This document shows positions 29,659 through 40,959 of a stretch of 64,000 nt of DNA, one piece after another. How positions within the stretch are numbered: position 1 is the stretch's first letter; the number at the start of each line of letters is the position of its first letter. Location of the stretch: contig NZ_JAGJRS010000015.1 of NCBI RefSeq assembly GCF_017837635.1, forward strand, positions 30,920-94,919. The letters run 5' to 3'. The stretch comes from Frateuria flava. GTDB lineage: Bacteria; Pseudomonadota; Gammaproteobacteria; Xanthomonadales; Rhodanobacteraceae. Below the pieces are notes generated by a model that worked only from the letters and a program-made list of their open reading frames with translations, did not search any database and was not told where the DNA came from. Made by a program: the position numbers and the translations under genes.

Positions 29659-30561
29659 TCAGGCCGCCGTGCGCGCACGGGTGACGCGGCTGGCAGTGTC
29701 CTTGTGCAGTTGCGCGGCGAGCCAGGCGCCGGTGGCGATCAGCAGATCCAGGTCGATGCCGGTCTCAAGGCCCATGCCCTGGAGCATGTAGACCACGTCC
29801 TCGCTCGCCACGTTGCCGGTGGCGCCCTTGGCGTAGGGACAGCCGCCCGTGCCGGAGACGGCGCTGTCGACCACCCTCACGCCTTCCTCCAGGCAGGCCA
29901 GGATGTTTGCCAGCGCCTGCCCGTAGGTGTCGTGGAAGTGCACCGCCAGCGCCGGCATCGGTACCGACTGGGCCACCGCGCGCAGCATCGTGCGCGCCTT
30001 GGCCGGCGTGCCGACGCCAATGGTGTCGCCCAGCGAGATCTCGTAGCAGCCCAGCGCGTGCAGCCGTTCGGCCACGCGAACCACGTCGGCCACGGCCACC
30101 TCGCCCTGGTACGGGCAGCCGAGCACGGTGGAGACGTAGCCACGCACCGCCACGCCGTCGGCGCGGGCGCGCTCGATCACCGGGACGAAGCGCTCGATCG
30201 ACTCGTCGATCGATGCATTGACGTTCTTGCGGTTGAACGCCTCGCTGGCCGCGGTGAACACGGCGATTTCCTGCACGCCGACGGCCCGCGCCCGCTCGTA
30301 GCCCTGCAGGTTGGGCACCAGCACCGGATAGCGCACGCCGGGCACCTTGCGGATGCCGGTGAACACCTCCGCCGCGTCGGCCAGTTGCGGCACCCATTTG
30401 GGACTGACGAAGCTGGTCGCCTCGATGGTGGTCAGGCCGGTGGACGACAGGCGATCGATCAGGGCGATCTTCACCTGCGCCGGCAACAGCGTTTTTTCGT
30501 TCTGCAGGCCATCGCGGGCGCCGACTTCGACGATGCGGACGGTATCGGGTGGGGTCGACAT
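29659..30561 (-). CDS. mvaB: Hydroxymethylglutaryl-CoA lyase
   Basis: Cleaves HMG-CoA to acetoacetate and acetyl-CoA, the last step of leucine degradation. The 300-residue product shows the active-site Arg16-Asp17 (GARDGLQNE), metal-binding His208/His210 (AVHFHDTYG) and catalytic Cys241 in GTGGCPYAKGATGN. Each is offset by exactly 25 from the human enzyme (R41, D42, H233, H235, C266). It is not next to the other leucine genes found at 48, 55 and 62 kb. Two GNAT genes follow on the same strand. Confidence 0.95.
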   Translation of the reverse strand: MSTPPDTVRIVEVGARDGLQNEKTLLPAQVKIALIDRLSSTGLTTIEATSFVSPKWVPQLADAAEVFTGIRKVPGVRYPVLVPNLQGYERARAVGVQEIAVFTAASEAFNRKNVNASIDESIERFVPVIERARADGVAVRGYVSTVLGCPYQGEVAVADVVRVAERLHALGCYEISLGDTIGVGTPAKARTMLRAVAQSVPMPALAVHFHDTYGQALANILACLEEGVRVVDSAVSGTGGCPYAKGATGNVASEDVVYMLQGMGLETGIDLDLLIATGAWLAAQLHKDTASRVTRARTAA

Positions 30562-30644
30562 GACGGCTCCGGGGGAGGCGGAACCGCCACTTTAGCCGGT
30601 CCCGACCGGCGCTGGCCCCGGCGTACACAAGGTATCCGGCAGGC

Positions 30645-30673
30645 TGGCTTTGCTCCGGACTCCTCCGTATAAT
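30645..30673 (+). promoter_or_regulatory. Promoter for rpmI-rplT
   Basis: A perfect TATAAT at 30668-30673 is preceded at 17 bases by a weak -35 (TGGCTT, 30645-30650). Transcription would start near 30680, giving a leader of about 115 bases before rpmI. In other bacteria such leaders carry L20-dependent autoregulation; I cannot confirm a structure. Confidence 0.6.
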
Positions 30674-30795
30674 CGCCGGTTCGACCCACATGGACGGGTC
30701 GTGAACCGATGTCGGCAGGACGGAAAGCGTGGCTCATCGGGCCACCGCCGAATCAGTCAGAAACCGGGCAATCAAGCCCACCCAGGAGCATTCCC

Positions 30796-30993
30796 ATGCC
30801 CAAGATCAAGACCAACCGGGCGGCCGCGAAGCGTTTTCGCAAGACCGCCTCGGGCAAGTTCAAGGCCGGTCACGCCTTCAAGTCGCACATCCTGACCAAG
30901 AAGTCGACCAAGCGTAAGCGCAACCTGCGCGCCACCAATCACGTCAAGGCGTGCGACACCAAGGGTGTGGCTCGCATGTTGCCGTACGTCTAA
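30796..30993 (+). CDS. rpmI: Ribosomal protein bL35
   Basis: A 65-residue basic protein of the large subunit with the family start [20 protein letters not shown] and the [11 protein letters not shown] core. CAGGAG lies before the ATG at 30796. The usual upstream gene infC is absent; the gene upstream is HMG-CoA lyase on the opposite strand. rplT follows after 15 bases. Confidence 0.98.
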   Translation: MPKIKTNRAAAKRFRKTASGKFKAGHAFKSHILTKKSTKRKRNLRATNHVKACDTKGVARMLPYV

Positions 30994-31008
30994 GGGAAGG
31001 AGAACACC

Positions 31009-31368
31009 ATGGCTCGTGTAAAGCGTGGCGTTACCGCCCGTCGTCGTCACAAGAAGATCATCGGCCGCGCGAAGGGCTACTACAACGCCCGTCGCAAGGT
31101 CTTCCGCGTCGCGAACCAGGCCGTCATCAAGGCCGGCCAGTACGCCTACATCGGTCGCAAGCAGCGCAAGCGCCAGTTCCGCGCGCTGTGGATCGTGCGT
31201 ATCAACGCCGCGGCCCGTCAGTTCGGCCTGTCGTACAGCCGCCTGATCAACGGCCTGAACAAGGCCGGCATCACGATCGACCGCAAGGTGCTGGCGGACA
31301 TCGCCGTGCACGACATCAAGGCGTTTGGCGCCATCGCGGAAAAGGCGAAGGCCAGCCTGGCCGCTTGA
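31009..31368 (+). CDS. rplT: Ribosomal protein bL20
   Basis: A 119-residue 23S rRNA-binding assembly protein, with the standard start [19 protein letters not shown] and [16 protein letters not shown] good GGAAGGAG site precedes the ATG. In gammaproteobacteria L20 represses its own operon. A strong terminator follows 32 bases after the stop, so pheS downstream is only partly dependent on this transcript. Confidence 0.98.
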   Translation: MARVKRGVTARRRHKKIIGRAKGYYNARRKVFRVANQAVIKAGQYAYIGRKQRKRQFRALWIVRINAAARQFGLSYSRLINGLNKAGITIDRKVLADIAVHDIKAFGAIAEKAKASLAA

Positions 31369-31400
31369 TCGTCGTCACCGACGGTATGCTGTAAATCAAG

Positions 31401-31436
31401 CGGGGAGAAGGCCAACGCCTTCTCCCCGTTTTTATT
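31401..31436 (+). terminator. Terminator/attenuator between rplT and pheS
   Basis: A 12-bp stem, CGGGGAGAAGGC-CAAC-GCCTTCTCCCCG, is followed by TTTTTATTT. It is strong and lies within the expected rplT-pheS operon. In enteric bacteria pheST is controlled by attenuation in this place, but I see no Phe-rich leader peptide here. Confidence 0.92.
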
Positions 31437-31463
31437 TCAATAACGTTGCTCCTCTGCGTTTGC

Positions 31464-31597
31464 CTCCTCTCCCCTCGGGGGAGAGGATTGAGGTGAGGGG
31501 CCAAGGCTTGCCTTGGGTTCCACCAAAGCCGCTCCGATCGCGGCAGCAACGCAAGAGCGCCCCTCACCCCGACCCTCTCCCCGGAGGGGAGAGGGAG
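31464..31597. repeat. Inverted pair of CTCTCCC elements
   Basis: A left unit (CCTCTCCCC..GGGGAGAGG followed by GGTGAGGGG) and a right unit (CCCCTCACC..CCTCTCCCC..GAGAGG) are mirror images around a 75-base centre. The whole 134-base element sits between the rplT terminator and the pheS start, 35 bases before the ATG. A single unit of the same family is at 40008. Confidence 0.75.
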
Positions 31598-31601
31598 CTG
31601 A

Positions 31602-32627
<1,026 letters not shown>

Positions 32628-32631
32628 ACGG

Positions 32632-32715
32632 GATTCGGGAGACGGGATTCGGGATTCGCAAGAGCCCCGGTTCCCGCCTTCCACGAATCCCCAATCCCGA
32701 ATTTCGAATCCCGGA
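32632..32715. repeat. GGGATTC short-period inverted repeat
   Basis: The pheS-pheT gap is filled by copies of GGGATTCG on the left (32636 onward) and CGAATCCC on the right (up to about 32713), giving a long imperfect hairpin. Such GGGATTC strings are common in Xanthomonadales intergenic DNA. It lies inside an essential operon. Confidence 0.75.
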
Positions 32716-32724
32716 CGTCAACCC

Positions 32725-35103
32725 ATGAAATTCTCCGAGAACTGGCTGCGCGAGCTGGTCGAGATCCAGGCCGACCGCGCCGAGCTGGCCCATGCGCTGA
32801 CCATGGCCGGGCTGGAAGTGGAAGAACTGACCGTGCTGGGCGAGGGTCTGGATGGCGTGGTGGTCGGCGAGATCGTCGCTGCCCAGAAGCATCCTGAAGC
32901 TGACCGCCTGCAGGTCTGCAAGGTCGCGACCGGCCAGGGCGAGCCACTGCAGATCGTCTGCGGCGCGCCCAATGCCCGCGTCGGCCTGAAGGCTCCGCTG
33001 GCGATGATCGGCGCCGTGCTTCCGGGCGGCATCACGATCAAGGCGGCCAAACTGCGCGGCGTGGAATCGGCCGGCATGCTGTGCTCGGCCAAGGAGCTGG
33101 GCGTCGATGCCGATGCTTCGGGCCTGATGGAGCTTCCGCCGGATGCGCCGGTCGGCCAGCCGTTGGCCACGTTCCTCGCCCTGCCTGATGCCAGCATCGA
33201 GCTCAAGCTCACCCCCAACCGCCCCGACTGCCTGGGTCTGGTCGGGCTGGCACACGATGTCGCCGCGCTGTTCGGCAGTCGCGTGCTGGTGCCGGTGCAG
33301 GATCCGGCGCCAGTCACCTCCGACGCGCACCGCGGCATTCGCCTGGAAGCGGGCAAGGACGCGCCGCGCTACCTGGGCCGTGTCATCGAGGGTATCGATG
33401 CCGCAGCGCGCTCGCCGCTGTGGCTGGCCGAGCGCCTGCGCCGTGCCGGCCTGCGCCCGATCAGCGCCGTGGTCGACGTCACCAACTATGTGATGCTGGA
33501 GCTGGGCCAGCCGCTGCACGCCTTCGACAACGACACGCTGGAAGGCGACATCGTGGTCCGCCACGCGCGCGCCGGTGAAACCTTGAAGCTGCTCGACGGC
33601 TCCGAGGCGAAGCTCGACGAGGGCTTTGTGCTGATCGCGGATGACCGCAAGGCACTGGCCGTCGCCGGCGTGATGGGTGGCCACGATTCGCGCGTCACCG
33701 ACGCGACCGTCAACATCTTGCTGGAGTCCGCGCACTTTGCGCCGGCGGCGATCATGGGGCGCGCGCGCAAGCTCGGCCTGCACACCGATGCGTCGCACCG
33801 CTTCGAGCGCGGCGTCGATCCGGAGCTGCCGCGCCGTGCGCTGGAACGGGCGACCGAATTGCTGCTCGCGATCGCCGGCGGCCAGGCCGGCCCGGTGCGG
33901 GTCGCCGAGAATCCGGCGGATCTGCCGCGACCGGCCACGGCAACCCTGCGCCGCGCCCGCCTGGCGCGCGTGCTGGGCTTGACCGTGCCGGACGAGGAGG
34001 TCACGCGGATCTTCACCGCGTTGGGCATGACGGTGCACGCGACCGCCGAGGGCTGGCAGGTGACCGCGCCGACCAGCCGGTTCGACATCGAGCGCGAAGA
34101 GGACCTGATCGAGGAAGTCGCGCGCGTCTTCGGCTACGACCGTATCCCCACGCACACGCCTGCCGGCGCGCTCACGCTCGCCCCCGAGCCCGAGGCGCGC
34201 ATCGGCGAACTTCCGCTGCGCGAACAGCTCGCCGCGCGCGATTACTACGAGGCGGTCAACCTTTCCTTCGTCAGCGCCGAGCTGCTTGCGCGCTGGGGCT
34301 ACACGGACAACCTGGTGCCGCTGGCCAACCCGCTGTCGGCAGATCTCGCTGTCATGCGGCCCTCGCTGCTGCCGGGCCTGGTCGAGGCGCTGCGGCACAA
34401 CCGCGCGCGCCAGCAGGAGCGGGTGCGGCTGTTCGAAGTGGCCCGTGTTTTCGCCGCCGGCGATCCGCCGGTGGAAACCCCGAGCCTGGCGATTGCCGCG
34501 TGCGGTAGCGCGCGGGCCGAACAGTGGGCCGAGCCGGCGCGTCCGTATGACTTCTTCGACCTCAAGGGCGAGCTGGACGCACTGCTTGCCTGGGGCGGTC
34601 AGCGTGAGCGGTGGTCGCTGCACGCCGACAACCTGCCGTCCTGGCTGCACCCGGGTCGCGGCGCGCGAGTCGCGCGCGACGGTGAGACGGTGGGCTATCT
34701 GGGCGCCCTGCATCCGCAACTGGCCAAGGCGCTGGATCTCGGGCCGGACGTGCACGTCCTGGAGGTGGCCCTGCCGCCGCTGCTGGACCGCCACCTGCCG
34801 CGGGCCCGGCCGGTCCCGCGCTTCCCCTCGGTACGCCGCGACATCGCGGTCGAGCTGCCCGAAGAGGTGCGCTGGTCACAGATCGAGCAGGCGGTCCGCG
34901 GCACGCTGGGCGGCGTGCTCAAGGAGCTCAGGCTGTTCGACCGTTACAGCGGCAAGGGTGTCGACATAGGCCGAAAGAGTCTCGCTATGGGCTTGATTTT
35001 GCAGGACGCTTCACGCACGCTTACCGACGACGACGCGGACCGCTGCGTGCGTGATGCGGTGGCTGCGTTGGAGTCGACATGCAAGGCAAAGTTGCGAGGC
35101 TGA
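32725..35103 (+). CDS. pheT: Phenylalanyl-tRNA synthetase beta subunit
   Basis: The 792-residue partner of PheS, which binds tRNA and edits Tyr-tRNA-Phe. Domains in order: B1/OB region ([14 protein letters not shown], then [23 protein letters not shown]), B3/B4 editing region ([31 protein letters not shown]), catalytic-like B6/B7, and the C-terminal anticodon-binding FDX-ACB domain ([17 protein letters not shown] to the end). The length is normal. ihfA begins one base after its stop region, in the usual order. Confidence 0.97.
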   Translation: MKFSENWLRELVEIQADRAELAHALTMAGLEVEELTVLGEGLDGVVVGEIVAAQKHPEADRLQVCKVATGQGEPLQIVCGAPNARVGLKAPLAMIGAVLPGGITIKAAKLRGVESAGMLCSAKELGVDADASGLMELPPDAPVGQPLATFLALPDASIELKLTPNRPDCLGLVGLAHDVAALFGSRVLVPVQDPAPVTSDAHRGIRLEAGKDAPRYLGRVIEGIDAAARSPLWLAERLRRAGLRPISAVVDVTNYVMLELGQPLHAFDNDTLEGDIVVRHARAGETLKLLDGSEAKLDEGFVLIADDRKALAVAGVMGGHDSRVTDATVNILLESAHFAPAAIMGRARKLGLHTDASHRFERGVDPELPRRALERATELLLAIAGGQAGPVRVAENPADLPRPATATLRRARLARVLGLTVPDEEVTRIFTALGMTVHATAEGWQVTAPTSRFDIEREEDLIEEVARVFGYDRIPTHTPAGALTLAPEPEARIGELPLREQLAARDYYEAVNLSFVSAELLARWGYTDNLVPLANPLSADLAVMRPSLLPGLVEALRHNRARQQERVRLFEVARVFAAGDPPVETPSLAIAACGSARAEQWAEPARPYDFFDLKGELDALLAWGGQRERWSLHADNLPSWLHPGRGARVARDGETVGYLGALHPQLAKALDLGPDVHVLEVALPPLLDRHLPRARPVPRFPSVRRDIAVELPEEVRWSQIEQAVRGTLGGVLKELRLFDRYSGKGVDIGRKSLAMGLILQDASRTLTDDDADRCVRDAVAALESTCKAKLRG

Positions 35104-35104
35104 G

Positions 35105-35404
35105 ATGGCGCTGACCAAGGCGGAGATGGCCGAGCGCCTGTTCCTCGAGGTGGGCCTCAACAAGCGTGAGGCGAAGGAATTCGTGGACGCCTACTTCGAG
35201 GTCGTCCGCGAAGCGTTGGAAAGGGGCGAGCAGGTGAAGCTGTCGGGTTTCGGCAACTTCGACCTGCGTCAGAAGAACCAGCGACCGGGCCGCAACCCCA
35301 AGACGGGCGAGGAGATTCCGATCTCCGCCCGCCGCGTGGTGACGTTCCGTCCGGGGCAGAAACTCAAGGTGCGAGTCGAGAGCTATGCTGGACCAAGGGA
35401 ATAA
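35105..35404 (+). CDS. ihfA: Integration host factor subunit alpha
   Basis: A 99-residue HU/IHF-family DNA-bending protein. It has [28 protein letters not shown], the [24 protein letters not shown] arm and [13 protein letters not shown]. The loop carries the intercalating Pro in RPGRNPKTG. It forms a heterodimer with IhfB and functions in recombination, transcription and phage biology. The gene is the usual follower of pheT, and its last 20 bases overlap the merR gene. Confidence 0.97.
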   Translation: MALTKAEMAERLFLEVGLNKREAKEFVDAYFEVVREALERGEQVKLSGFGNFDLRQKNQRPGRNPKTGEEIPISARRVVTFRPGQKLKVRVESYAGPRE

Positions 35405-35741
35405 CACCGAACTGCCCGCCATCCCGGCCAAGCGCTACTTCACCATTGGTGAGGTCAGCGAGCTGTGCGGGGTCAAGCCGCACGTGCTGCGCTACTGGGA
35501 GCAGGAATTTCCCGCGCTCAACCCGGTCAAGCGCCGCGGCAACCGCCGTTACTACCAGCGGCACGACGTGCTGATGATCCGCCAGATCCGCGGCCTGCTG
35601 TACGACGAAGGCTTCACCATCACCGGCGCCCGTGCCAGGCTGGAAGGTCCGCAGGCGCGCATGGAGTCGAGCATGTCCCACCAGATCGTGCGCCAGGTGC
35701 GCATGGAACTGGAAGAAATCCTGACCCTGCTGCGTCGCTGA
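35385..35741 (+). CDS. MerR-family regulator linked to ihfA
   Basis: A 118-residue MerR-type protein: winged helix ([28 protein letters not shown], then [29 protein letters not shown]) and a short C-terminal helix for dimerisation. There is no Cys cluster for metal sensing. This small MerR protein after ihfA is conserved across many gammaproteobacteria and alphaproteobacteria and its role is unknown. Its ATG at 35385 lies inside the ihfA coding sequence (20-base overlap). Confidence 0.9.
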   Translation: MLDQGNNTELPAIPAKRYFTIGEVSELCGVKPHVLRYWEQEFPALNPVKRRGNRRYYQRHDVLMIRQIRGLLYDEGFTITGARARLEGPQARMESSMSHQIVRQVRMELEEILTLLRR

Positions 35742-35808
35742 AACACCCGCTCATCTGTTATAGTTCGCCGTCTGTTCACTGCGAACGCGGCGAACACACG
35801 AGTCACGT

Positions 35809-35885
35809 CGGGGCGTAGCGCAGCCTGGTAGCGCATCTGCCTGGGGGGCAGAGGGTCGTCGGTTCGAATCCGGCCGCCCCGACCA
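35809..35885 (+). tRNA. tRNA-Pro(GGG)
   Basis: A 77-base tRNA. The acceptor arms CGGGGCG and CGCCCCG pair, followed by A and an encoded CCA. The anticodon stem TCTGC/GCAGA holds the loop CTGGGGG with anticodon GGG at 35843-35845. The T-arm is CGGTTCGAATCCG. It follows the ihfA-merR genes, as in other Xanthomonadales. Confidence 0.97.
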
Positions 35886-35900
35886 ATTTGAGTCATTGAA

Positions 35901-35927
35901 AACGGCGCCCTCGGCGCCGTTTTTGTT
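35901..35927 (+). terminator. Terminator of tRNA-Pro
   Basis: The hairpin AACGGCGCC-CTC-GGCGCCGTT runs into TTTTGTTT, 15 bases after the tRNA. Confidence 0.92.
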
Positions 35928-35949
35928 TCGCGCTTCTGGATCGGCCGCA

Positions 35950-36140
35950 TGGACGCCGTTCGCGCCGAGCGTAGGAGCGCAGCGCCGAGGTCGAAGCGCC
36001 ACCCTGGTCCTCCCGGCCAAGTCCCTCTGCCTCCCCGGAGAGGAGGCCGACAGGCGGGTCTGGGCGGCACCTGCGGTCAGGCGCTACCGAACCCTCCCGC
36101 CAACTTCTCTCCCGAGGGGAGGGGCTCACGCCGGAGCGCG
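35950..36140. repeat. Composite repeat block in the tRNA-Pro/serA gap
   Basis: About 190 bases without a gene. It contains GTTCGCGCCGAGCGTAGG near 35957, related to two copies at 62978 and 63028, and CTCTCCC/GGGGAGGGG units near 36000 and 36105. These are the same two repeat families found beside the transposase at 63 kb. I see no coding signal in it. Confidence 0.65.
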
Positions 36141-36152
36141 GGCCCGAGCACC

Positions 36153-37385
36153 TCAATACAGCACGCGGGTCTTCAACGTCCCCGGGATCGCTGCCATCCG
36201 CTCCTTCAGCGCCTGCGCTTGCGCCGCGTCCGTCGCGACGTCGATGACGACGTAGCCGACTTCCGAATCGGTCTGCAGGAACTGCGCATCGATGTTGATG
36301 TTGCCGGCGGAGAACAACTCGTTGATGCGCGACAGCGTGCCCGGCACGTTGCGGTGGATGTGCAGCAGGCGGCGGCTGCGCGGATGCTCCGGCAACGACA
36401 CTTCCGGGAAGTTCACCGCCGACAGCGTGGACCCGTTGTCGCTGTAGCGCACCAGCTTGCTCGCCACCTCGATGCCGATGTTGTCCTGCGCCTCGAGCGT
36501 GCTGCCGCCGATGTGCGGGGTCAGGATCACGTTGTCCATGCCCACCAGCGGCGACACGAAGGCGTCGTCGTTACCCTTGGGTTCGGACGGAAAGACGTCC
36601 ACCGCCGCACCGGCCAGGTGACCCTTGAACAGGGCCGCGGCCAACGCGTCGATGTCCACCACGCTGCCGCGCGAGGCGTTGACCAGCAGCGATCCTTCGC
36701 GCATCCGCGCGAGTTGTCCGGCGCCGATCATCATCCGCGTCGCCGGCGTATCGGGCACGTGCAGCGTGACCACGTCGGCCGCCTCCAGCAGCTCGTCCAG
36801 GCTTGCCGCGGCACGCGCATTGCCCAGCGCGAGTTTGGCCTCGATGTCGTGGAACAGCACGCGCATGCCCATGCTCTCGGCCAGCACGCCTACCTGCGTG
36901 CCGATGTGGCCGTAGCCCACGATGCCGAGCACCTTGCCGCGCGCCTCGTAACTGCCGGTGGCCGATTTCGACCAGCCACCCCGATGGCACTGCATGTTCT
37001 TCTGCGGAATGCCGCGCAGCAGCATGATCGCCTCGGCGACGACCAGCTCGGCCACGCTACGGGTATTGGAGTAGGGCGCGTTGAATACCGGCACGCCGAG
37101 CTTTCGCGCTACGCCCAGGTCGACCTGGTTGGTACCGATGCAGAAGCAGCCCACTGCGATCAGGCGCCGAGCATGTTCCAGCAGTTCGGGCGTGAGCTGG
37201 GTCCGTGAGCGGATGCCCACGATATGCGCCTCGGCCAGGCGCGCCTTGAGCTCGCTCTCCGGCAACGCCTTGGGATGAACTTCGACCTGCGTGTAACCGG
37301 CATGGCGGAAGGCTTCCTCGGCGCTGCGGCTGACGCCTTCGAGCAGCAGCACGTGGATGTCCTGCCTGGGGAACGAGGTCTTCAT
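36153..37385 (-). CDS. serA: D-3-phosphoglycerate dehydrogenase
   Basis: Catalyses the first step of serine synthesis, 3-phosphoglycerate to 3-phosphohydroxypyruvate, and in related enzymes also reduces 2-ketoglutarate to D-2-hydroxyglutarate. The 410-residue product has NAD-binding VLGIVGYGHIGTQVGVLAE, catalytic regions NASRGSVVDIDAL and DNVILTPHIGGSTLEAQ, and a C-terminal ACT domain (LLHIHRNVPGTLSRINELFS) that senses serine. It is divergent from a D-2-hydroxyglutarate dehydrogenase gene 122 bases away. Confidence 0.95.
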   Translation of the reverse strand: MKTSFPRQDIHVLLLEGVSRSAEEAFRHAGYTQVEVHPKALPESELKARLAEAHIVGIRSRTQLTPELLEHARRLIAVGCFCIGTNQVDLGVARKLGVPVFNAPYSNTRSVAELVVAEAIMLLRGIPQKNMQCHRGGWSKSATGSYEARGKVLGIVGYGHIGTQVGVLAESMGMRVLFHDIEAKLALGNARAAASLDELLEAADVVTLHVPDTPATRMMIGAGQLARMREGSLLVNASRGSVVDIDALAAALFKGHLAGAAVDVFPSEPKGNDDAFVSPLVGMDNVILTPHIGGSTLEAQDNIGIEVASKLVRYSDNGSTLSAVNFPEVSLPEHPRSRRLLHIHRNVPGTLSRINELFSAGNINIDAQFLQTDSEVGYVVIDVATDAAQAQALKERMAAIPGTLKTRVLY

Positions 37386-37507
37386 CTGCGCAAGTCCATG
37401 CCGGGGCGGACGCCTACTATGCCAGAGCCCTGGTGGATTTGCGGCACTGCAGCACTGGACCGGGCGGGGCCAGCTCTGGCAGGCTGGCGATTCCCCCCGG
37501 AGTTGCC

Positions 37508-38893
37508 ATGACCGACCCGCGCCTCACCGAACTGACCACCCGCGTCCCCTCGCTGCGACTGCTCACCGAGCTTGCCGACCTGATCCACTACGGTCGTGAC
37601 TGGACCCGCCGCTGGGGGCCCTCGCCCCTGGCCGTGGCTTTGCCTGGCTCGATCGAGGAAGTCCAGGCCATCGTGCAGTGGGCCAGCGAGCGGCAGGTCG
37701 CGTTGGTGCCCTCCGGTGGTCGCACGGGCCTGTCCGGCGGTGCCGTTGCGGCGCGCGGTGAGCTGGTGCTGAGCCTGGAGCGGATGAATCGCGTGCTCGG
37801 CTTCGATGCCACCGACCGGCTGCTCTCGGTCGAGGCCGGCGTCACCCTGCAAGCCGTGCACGAGGCGGCGCGCTCGCACGGCCTGCTCTATCCGGTGGAT
37901 TTCGCCGCGCGCGGCTCCTGCACGATCGGCGGAAACATCGCCACCAATGCAGGCGGCATCCGCGTGATCCGTTACGGCACCACGCGCGAGTGGATAGGCG
38001 GCCTCACGGTGGTCGCCGGCAATGGCCAGTTGCTGGAGCTCAACCGCGGGCTGCTGAAGAATTCCAGCGGCTACGACCTGCGCCAGCTGATGATCGGCTC
38101 GGAAGGCACGCTGGGGGTGGTGGTCGGCGCGCAGCTCAAACTCACCGATCCGGCGCCACCGGCGCAGACCATGCTGTTGGCGTTGCCGCACATGGAGGCA
38201 CTGATGCAAGTGTTCGGGCTGTTCCGTGCACAGCTGAAGCTGCAGGCGTTCGAGTTCTTCACCGACATGGCACTCAAGCACGTGCTGGCGCACGGTGCCC
38301 AGCGGGCCATCGACGCCGATCTGCCGTACTACGTGGTGGCCGAGTACGACGCACTGGACGACGCCGACGAGCAGGCCGCGTTGCTGGCGTTCGAGGATGG
38401 GGTTCGCGAGGGCTGGATCGCCGATGGCGTGATCGCGCAGAGCCAATCGCAGGCAGCGACGCTATGGCGGTTGCGCGAAGGCATTACGGAAAGCCTGGCG
38501 CCGCGCAAGCCGTACAAGAACGACATCGCCCTGCGCATCGGCGCGATGCCCGCGTTCCTGCACGAGATGCAGGCGCTGCTGGCGCGCGAATACCCGCGGA
38601 TGGAGGTGGTCTGGTTCGGTCACATCGGCGACGGCAATCTGCACATCAACATCCTGCCGCCCGAAGACATGCAGCTGGCAGAGTTCATCGCGCACTGCGA
38701 GCGGGTGACGCGACTGTTGGCCGATACGCTGCAACGCCACGGCGGCAGCATTTCCGCCGAGCACGGCATCGGGCTGGTCAAGCGGGACTACCTGGGCAGC
38801 ACGCGCAGCGCCGCGGAGATCGCGCTGATGCGGGGGGTACGCCAGGTCTTCGATCCCAGCGGCATCCTCAACCCGGGCAAGCTGTTCGAATAA
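37508..38893 (+). CDS. FAD-binding D-2-hydroxyglutarate dehydrogenase
   Basis: A 461-residue flavoprotein of the VAO/GlcD family: FAD-binding PCMH domain (VALVPSGGRTGLSGGAVA, CTIGGNIATNAGGIRVIRYG, LLKNSSGYDLRQLMIGSEGTLG) and C-terminal cap with the metal site HIGDGNLHINI and EHGIGLVKRDYL. Divergent pairing with serA points to oxidation of D-2-hydroxyglutarate back to 2-ketoglutarate. This disposes of the by-product of SerA and makes serine synthesis favourable, a coupling shown in Pseudomonas. D-lactate or glycolate dehydrogenase activity cannot be excluded from sequence alone. Confidence 0.85.
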   Translation: MTDPRLTELTTRVPSLRLLTELADLIHYGRDWTRRWGPSPLAVALPGSIEEVQAIVQWASERQVALVPSGGRTGLSGGAVAARGELVLSLERMNRVLGFDATDRLLSVEAGVTLQAVHEAARSHGLLYPVDFAARGSCTIGGNIATNAGGIRVIRYGTTREWIGGLTVVAGNGQLLELNRGLLKNSSGYDLRQLMIGSEGTLGVVVGAQLKLTDPAPPAQTMLLALPHMEALMQVFGLFRAQLKLQAFEFFTDMALKHVLAHGAQRAIDADLPYYVVAEYDALDDADEQAALLAFEDGVREGWIADGVIAQSQSQAATLWRLREGITESLAPRKPYKNDIALRIGAMPAFLHEMQALLAREYPRMEVVWFGHIGDGNLHINILPPEDMQLAEFIAHCERVTRLLADTLQRHGGSISAEHGIGLVKRDYLGSTRSAAEIALMRGVRQVFDPSGILNPGKLFE

Positions 38894-38905
38894 CCGCCCC
38901 GCGCC

Positions 38906-38975
38906 TTGGAGCCCGCTTGCGGGCGATGCCATGGCAACCCTCCCGAAAGAGCATCGCCCGCAAGCGGGCTCCTAC
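38906..38975. repeat. GGAGCCCGCTTGCGGGC-type REP pair
   Basis: Left copy TTGGAGCCCGCTTGCGGGC and right copy GCCCGCAAGCGGGCTCCTAC lie around a 30-base centre between the dehydrogenase and pip, two genes in the same direction. The right copy ends in CTAC, the complement of GTAG. Confidence 0.75.
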
Positions 38976-38995
38976 AACGGAGGCGCGGGTGCTAG

Positions 38996-39988
<993 letters not shown>

Positions 39989-40007
39989 CGCCGAAGGCGC
40001 ACTTTGC

Positions 40008-40044
40008 TCCCTCTCCCCGCCGGGGAGAGGGCAGGGTGAGGGGC
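40008..40044. repeat. CTCTCCC/GGGAGAGG repeat unit
   Basis: CCCTCTCCCC-GCC-GGGGAGAGGG followed by GGGTGAGGGG lies just after the pip stop. It is one unit of the family present as an inverted pair at 31464-31597. Confidence 0.7.
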
Positions 40045-40075
40045 CGGGGCTCGCATGGATGCCCAACGAAGCGCC

Positions 40076-40142
40076 GTAGGGTGGGCTTCAGCCCACCGGC
40101 AACCTCGCCGGGCAACCGTGGTGGTGGGCTGAAACCACCCTG
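40076..40142. repeat. Paired GTAG-type REP palindromes
   Basis: GTAG with a perfect GGTGGGC-TTCA-GCCCACC stem, then an inverted copy GGTGGGCTGAAACCACCC about 30 bases on. It lies in the convergent pip/upp gap, just upstream of the upp stop codon. Confidence 0.8.
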
Positions 40143-40152
40143 CAAAGCCCTT

Positions 40153-40791
40153 TCAGCCCGGCAACTGCTTCGTCCCGAAGATCTTGTCGCCCGCATCGCC
40201 CAGCCCGGGAAGGATGTAGCCCCTCTCGTTGAGGCGCTGATCGATCGAGGCGGTGTAGATCTCCACGTCCGGATGCGCCTCGCCGATGCGCTTGAGGCCT
40301 TCCGGCGCGGCGACCAGGAACAACCCCTTGATGCGCTGGCAACCGGCCGCCTTGAGCATGTCCACCGCCGCCACCAGCGTGCCGGCGGTGGCCAGCATCG
40401 GGTCGACGATCAACGCGGTGCGCTCGTGCATGCTGCCGCTGAGCTTTTCGTAATAAGCGACCGGAGCAAGCGTGGTTTCGTCCCGCTGCACGCCGACGAC
40501 GCTGACCTTCGCCGAGGGAATCAGGTCCAGCACGCCCGGCAGCATGCCAAGGCCCGCGCGCAGGATCGGCACGATGGTGACCTTTTTGCCCTTGATGCGC
40601 TCGACCGTCACCGGACCGGCCCAGCCCTCGATCGTCTCATCGAGCGTGTCCAGGTCCTTGGTCGCCTCGTAGGTGAGCAGGGCAGCCACTTCGGAGGCCA
40701 GTTCCCGGAACTCCTTGGTGCTGATGCCGGCACGGCGCATCAGCCCCAGCTTGTGGCGGATCAGTGGGTGGCGGACTTCGGTGACGGGCAT
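40153..40791 (-). CDS. upp: Uracil phosphoribosyltransferase
   Basis: Converts uracil and PRPP to UMP in pyrimidine salvage. The 212-residue product has [19 protein letters not shown], the family [11 protein letters not shown], the PRPP-binding loop [14 protein letters not shown] and the C-terminal uracil site [16 protein letters not shown]. Length and ends are normal. It is flanked by a REP pair on each side and stands alone. Confidence 0.97.
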   Translation of the reverse strand: MPVTEVRHPLIRHKLGLMRRAGISTKEFRELASEVAALLTYEATKDLDTLDETIEGWAGPVTVERIKGKKVTIVPILRAGLGMLPGVLDLIPSAKVSVVGVQRDETTLAPVAYYEKLSGSMHERTALIVDPMLATAGTLVAAVDMLKAAGCQRIKGLFLVAAPEGLKRIGEAHPDVEIYTASIDQRLNERGYILPGLGDAGDKIFGTKQLPG

Positions 40792-40816
40792 GCTGGATTC
40801 CTCGAATGACGCGTGT

Positions 40817-40886
40817 GTAGGAGCGCCCCTGGGCGCGAGCGCAAGGCACCGGCCACTTCGCCCGCTTGCACCCCGGTCGCTCCTGC
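40817..40886. repeat. GTAGGAGC-type REP pair (degenerate)
   Basis: GTAGGAGCGCCCCTGGGCGC on the left and a diverged GGTCGCTCCTGC on the right lie between the upp start and the aminotransferase terminator. It is the same family as 28447-28505. Confidence 0.65.
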
Positions 40887-40908
40887 AAGGTTTGCGTTCG
40901 CCAGGTAT

Positions 40909-40939
40909 GAAAAAGGGCGCGCCGGTGACGACGCGCCCT
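40909..40939 (-). terminator. Terminator of the class III aminotransferase gene
   Basis: On the minus strand, AGGGCGCG and CGCGCCCT enclose a 10-base loop and are followed by TTTTT. It lies about 20 bases past the aminotransferase stop. Confidence 0.85.
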
Positions 40940-40959
40940 GCGATTCAAACCGGGGCCGC

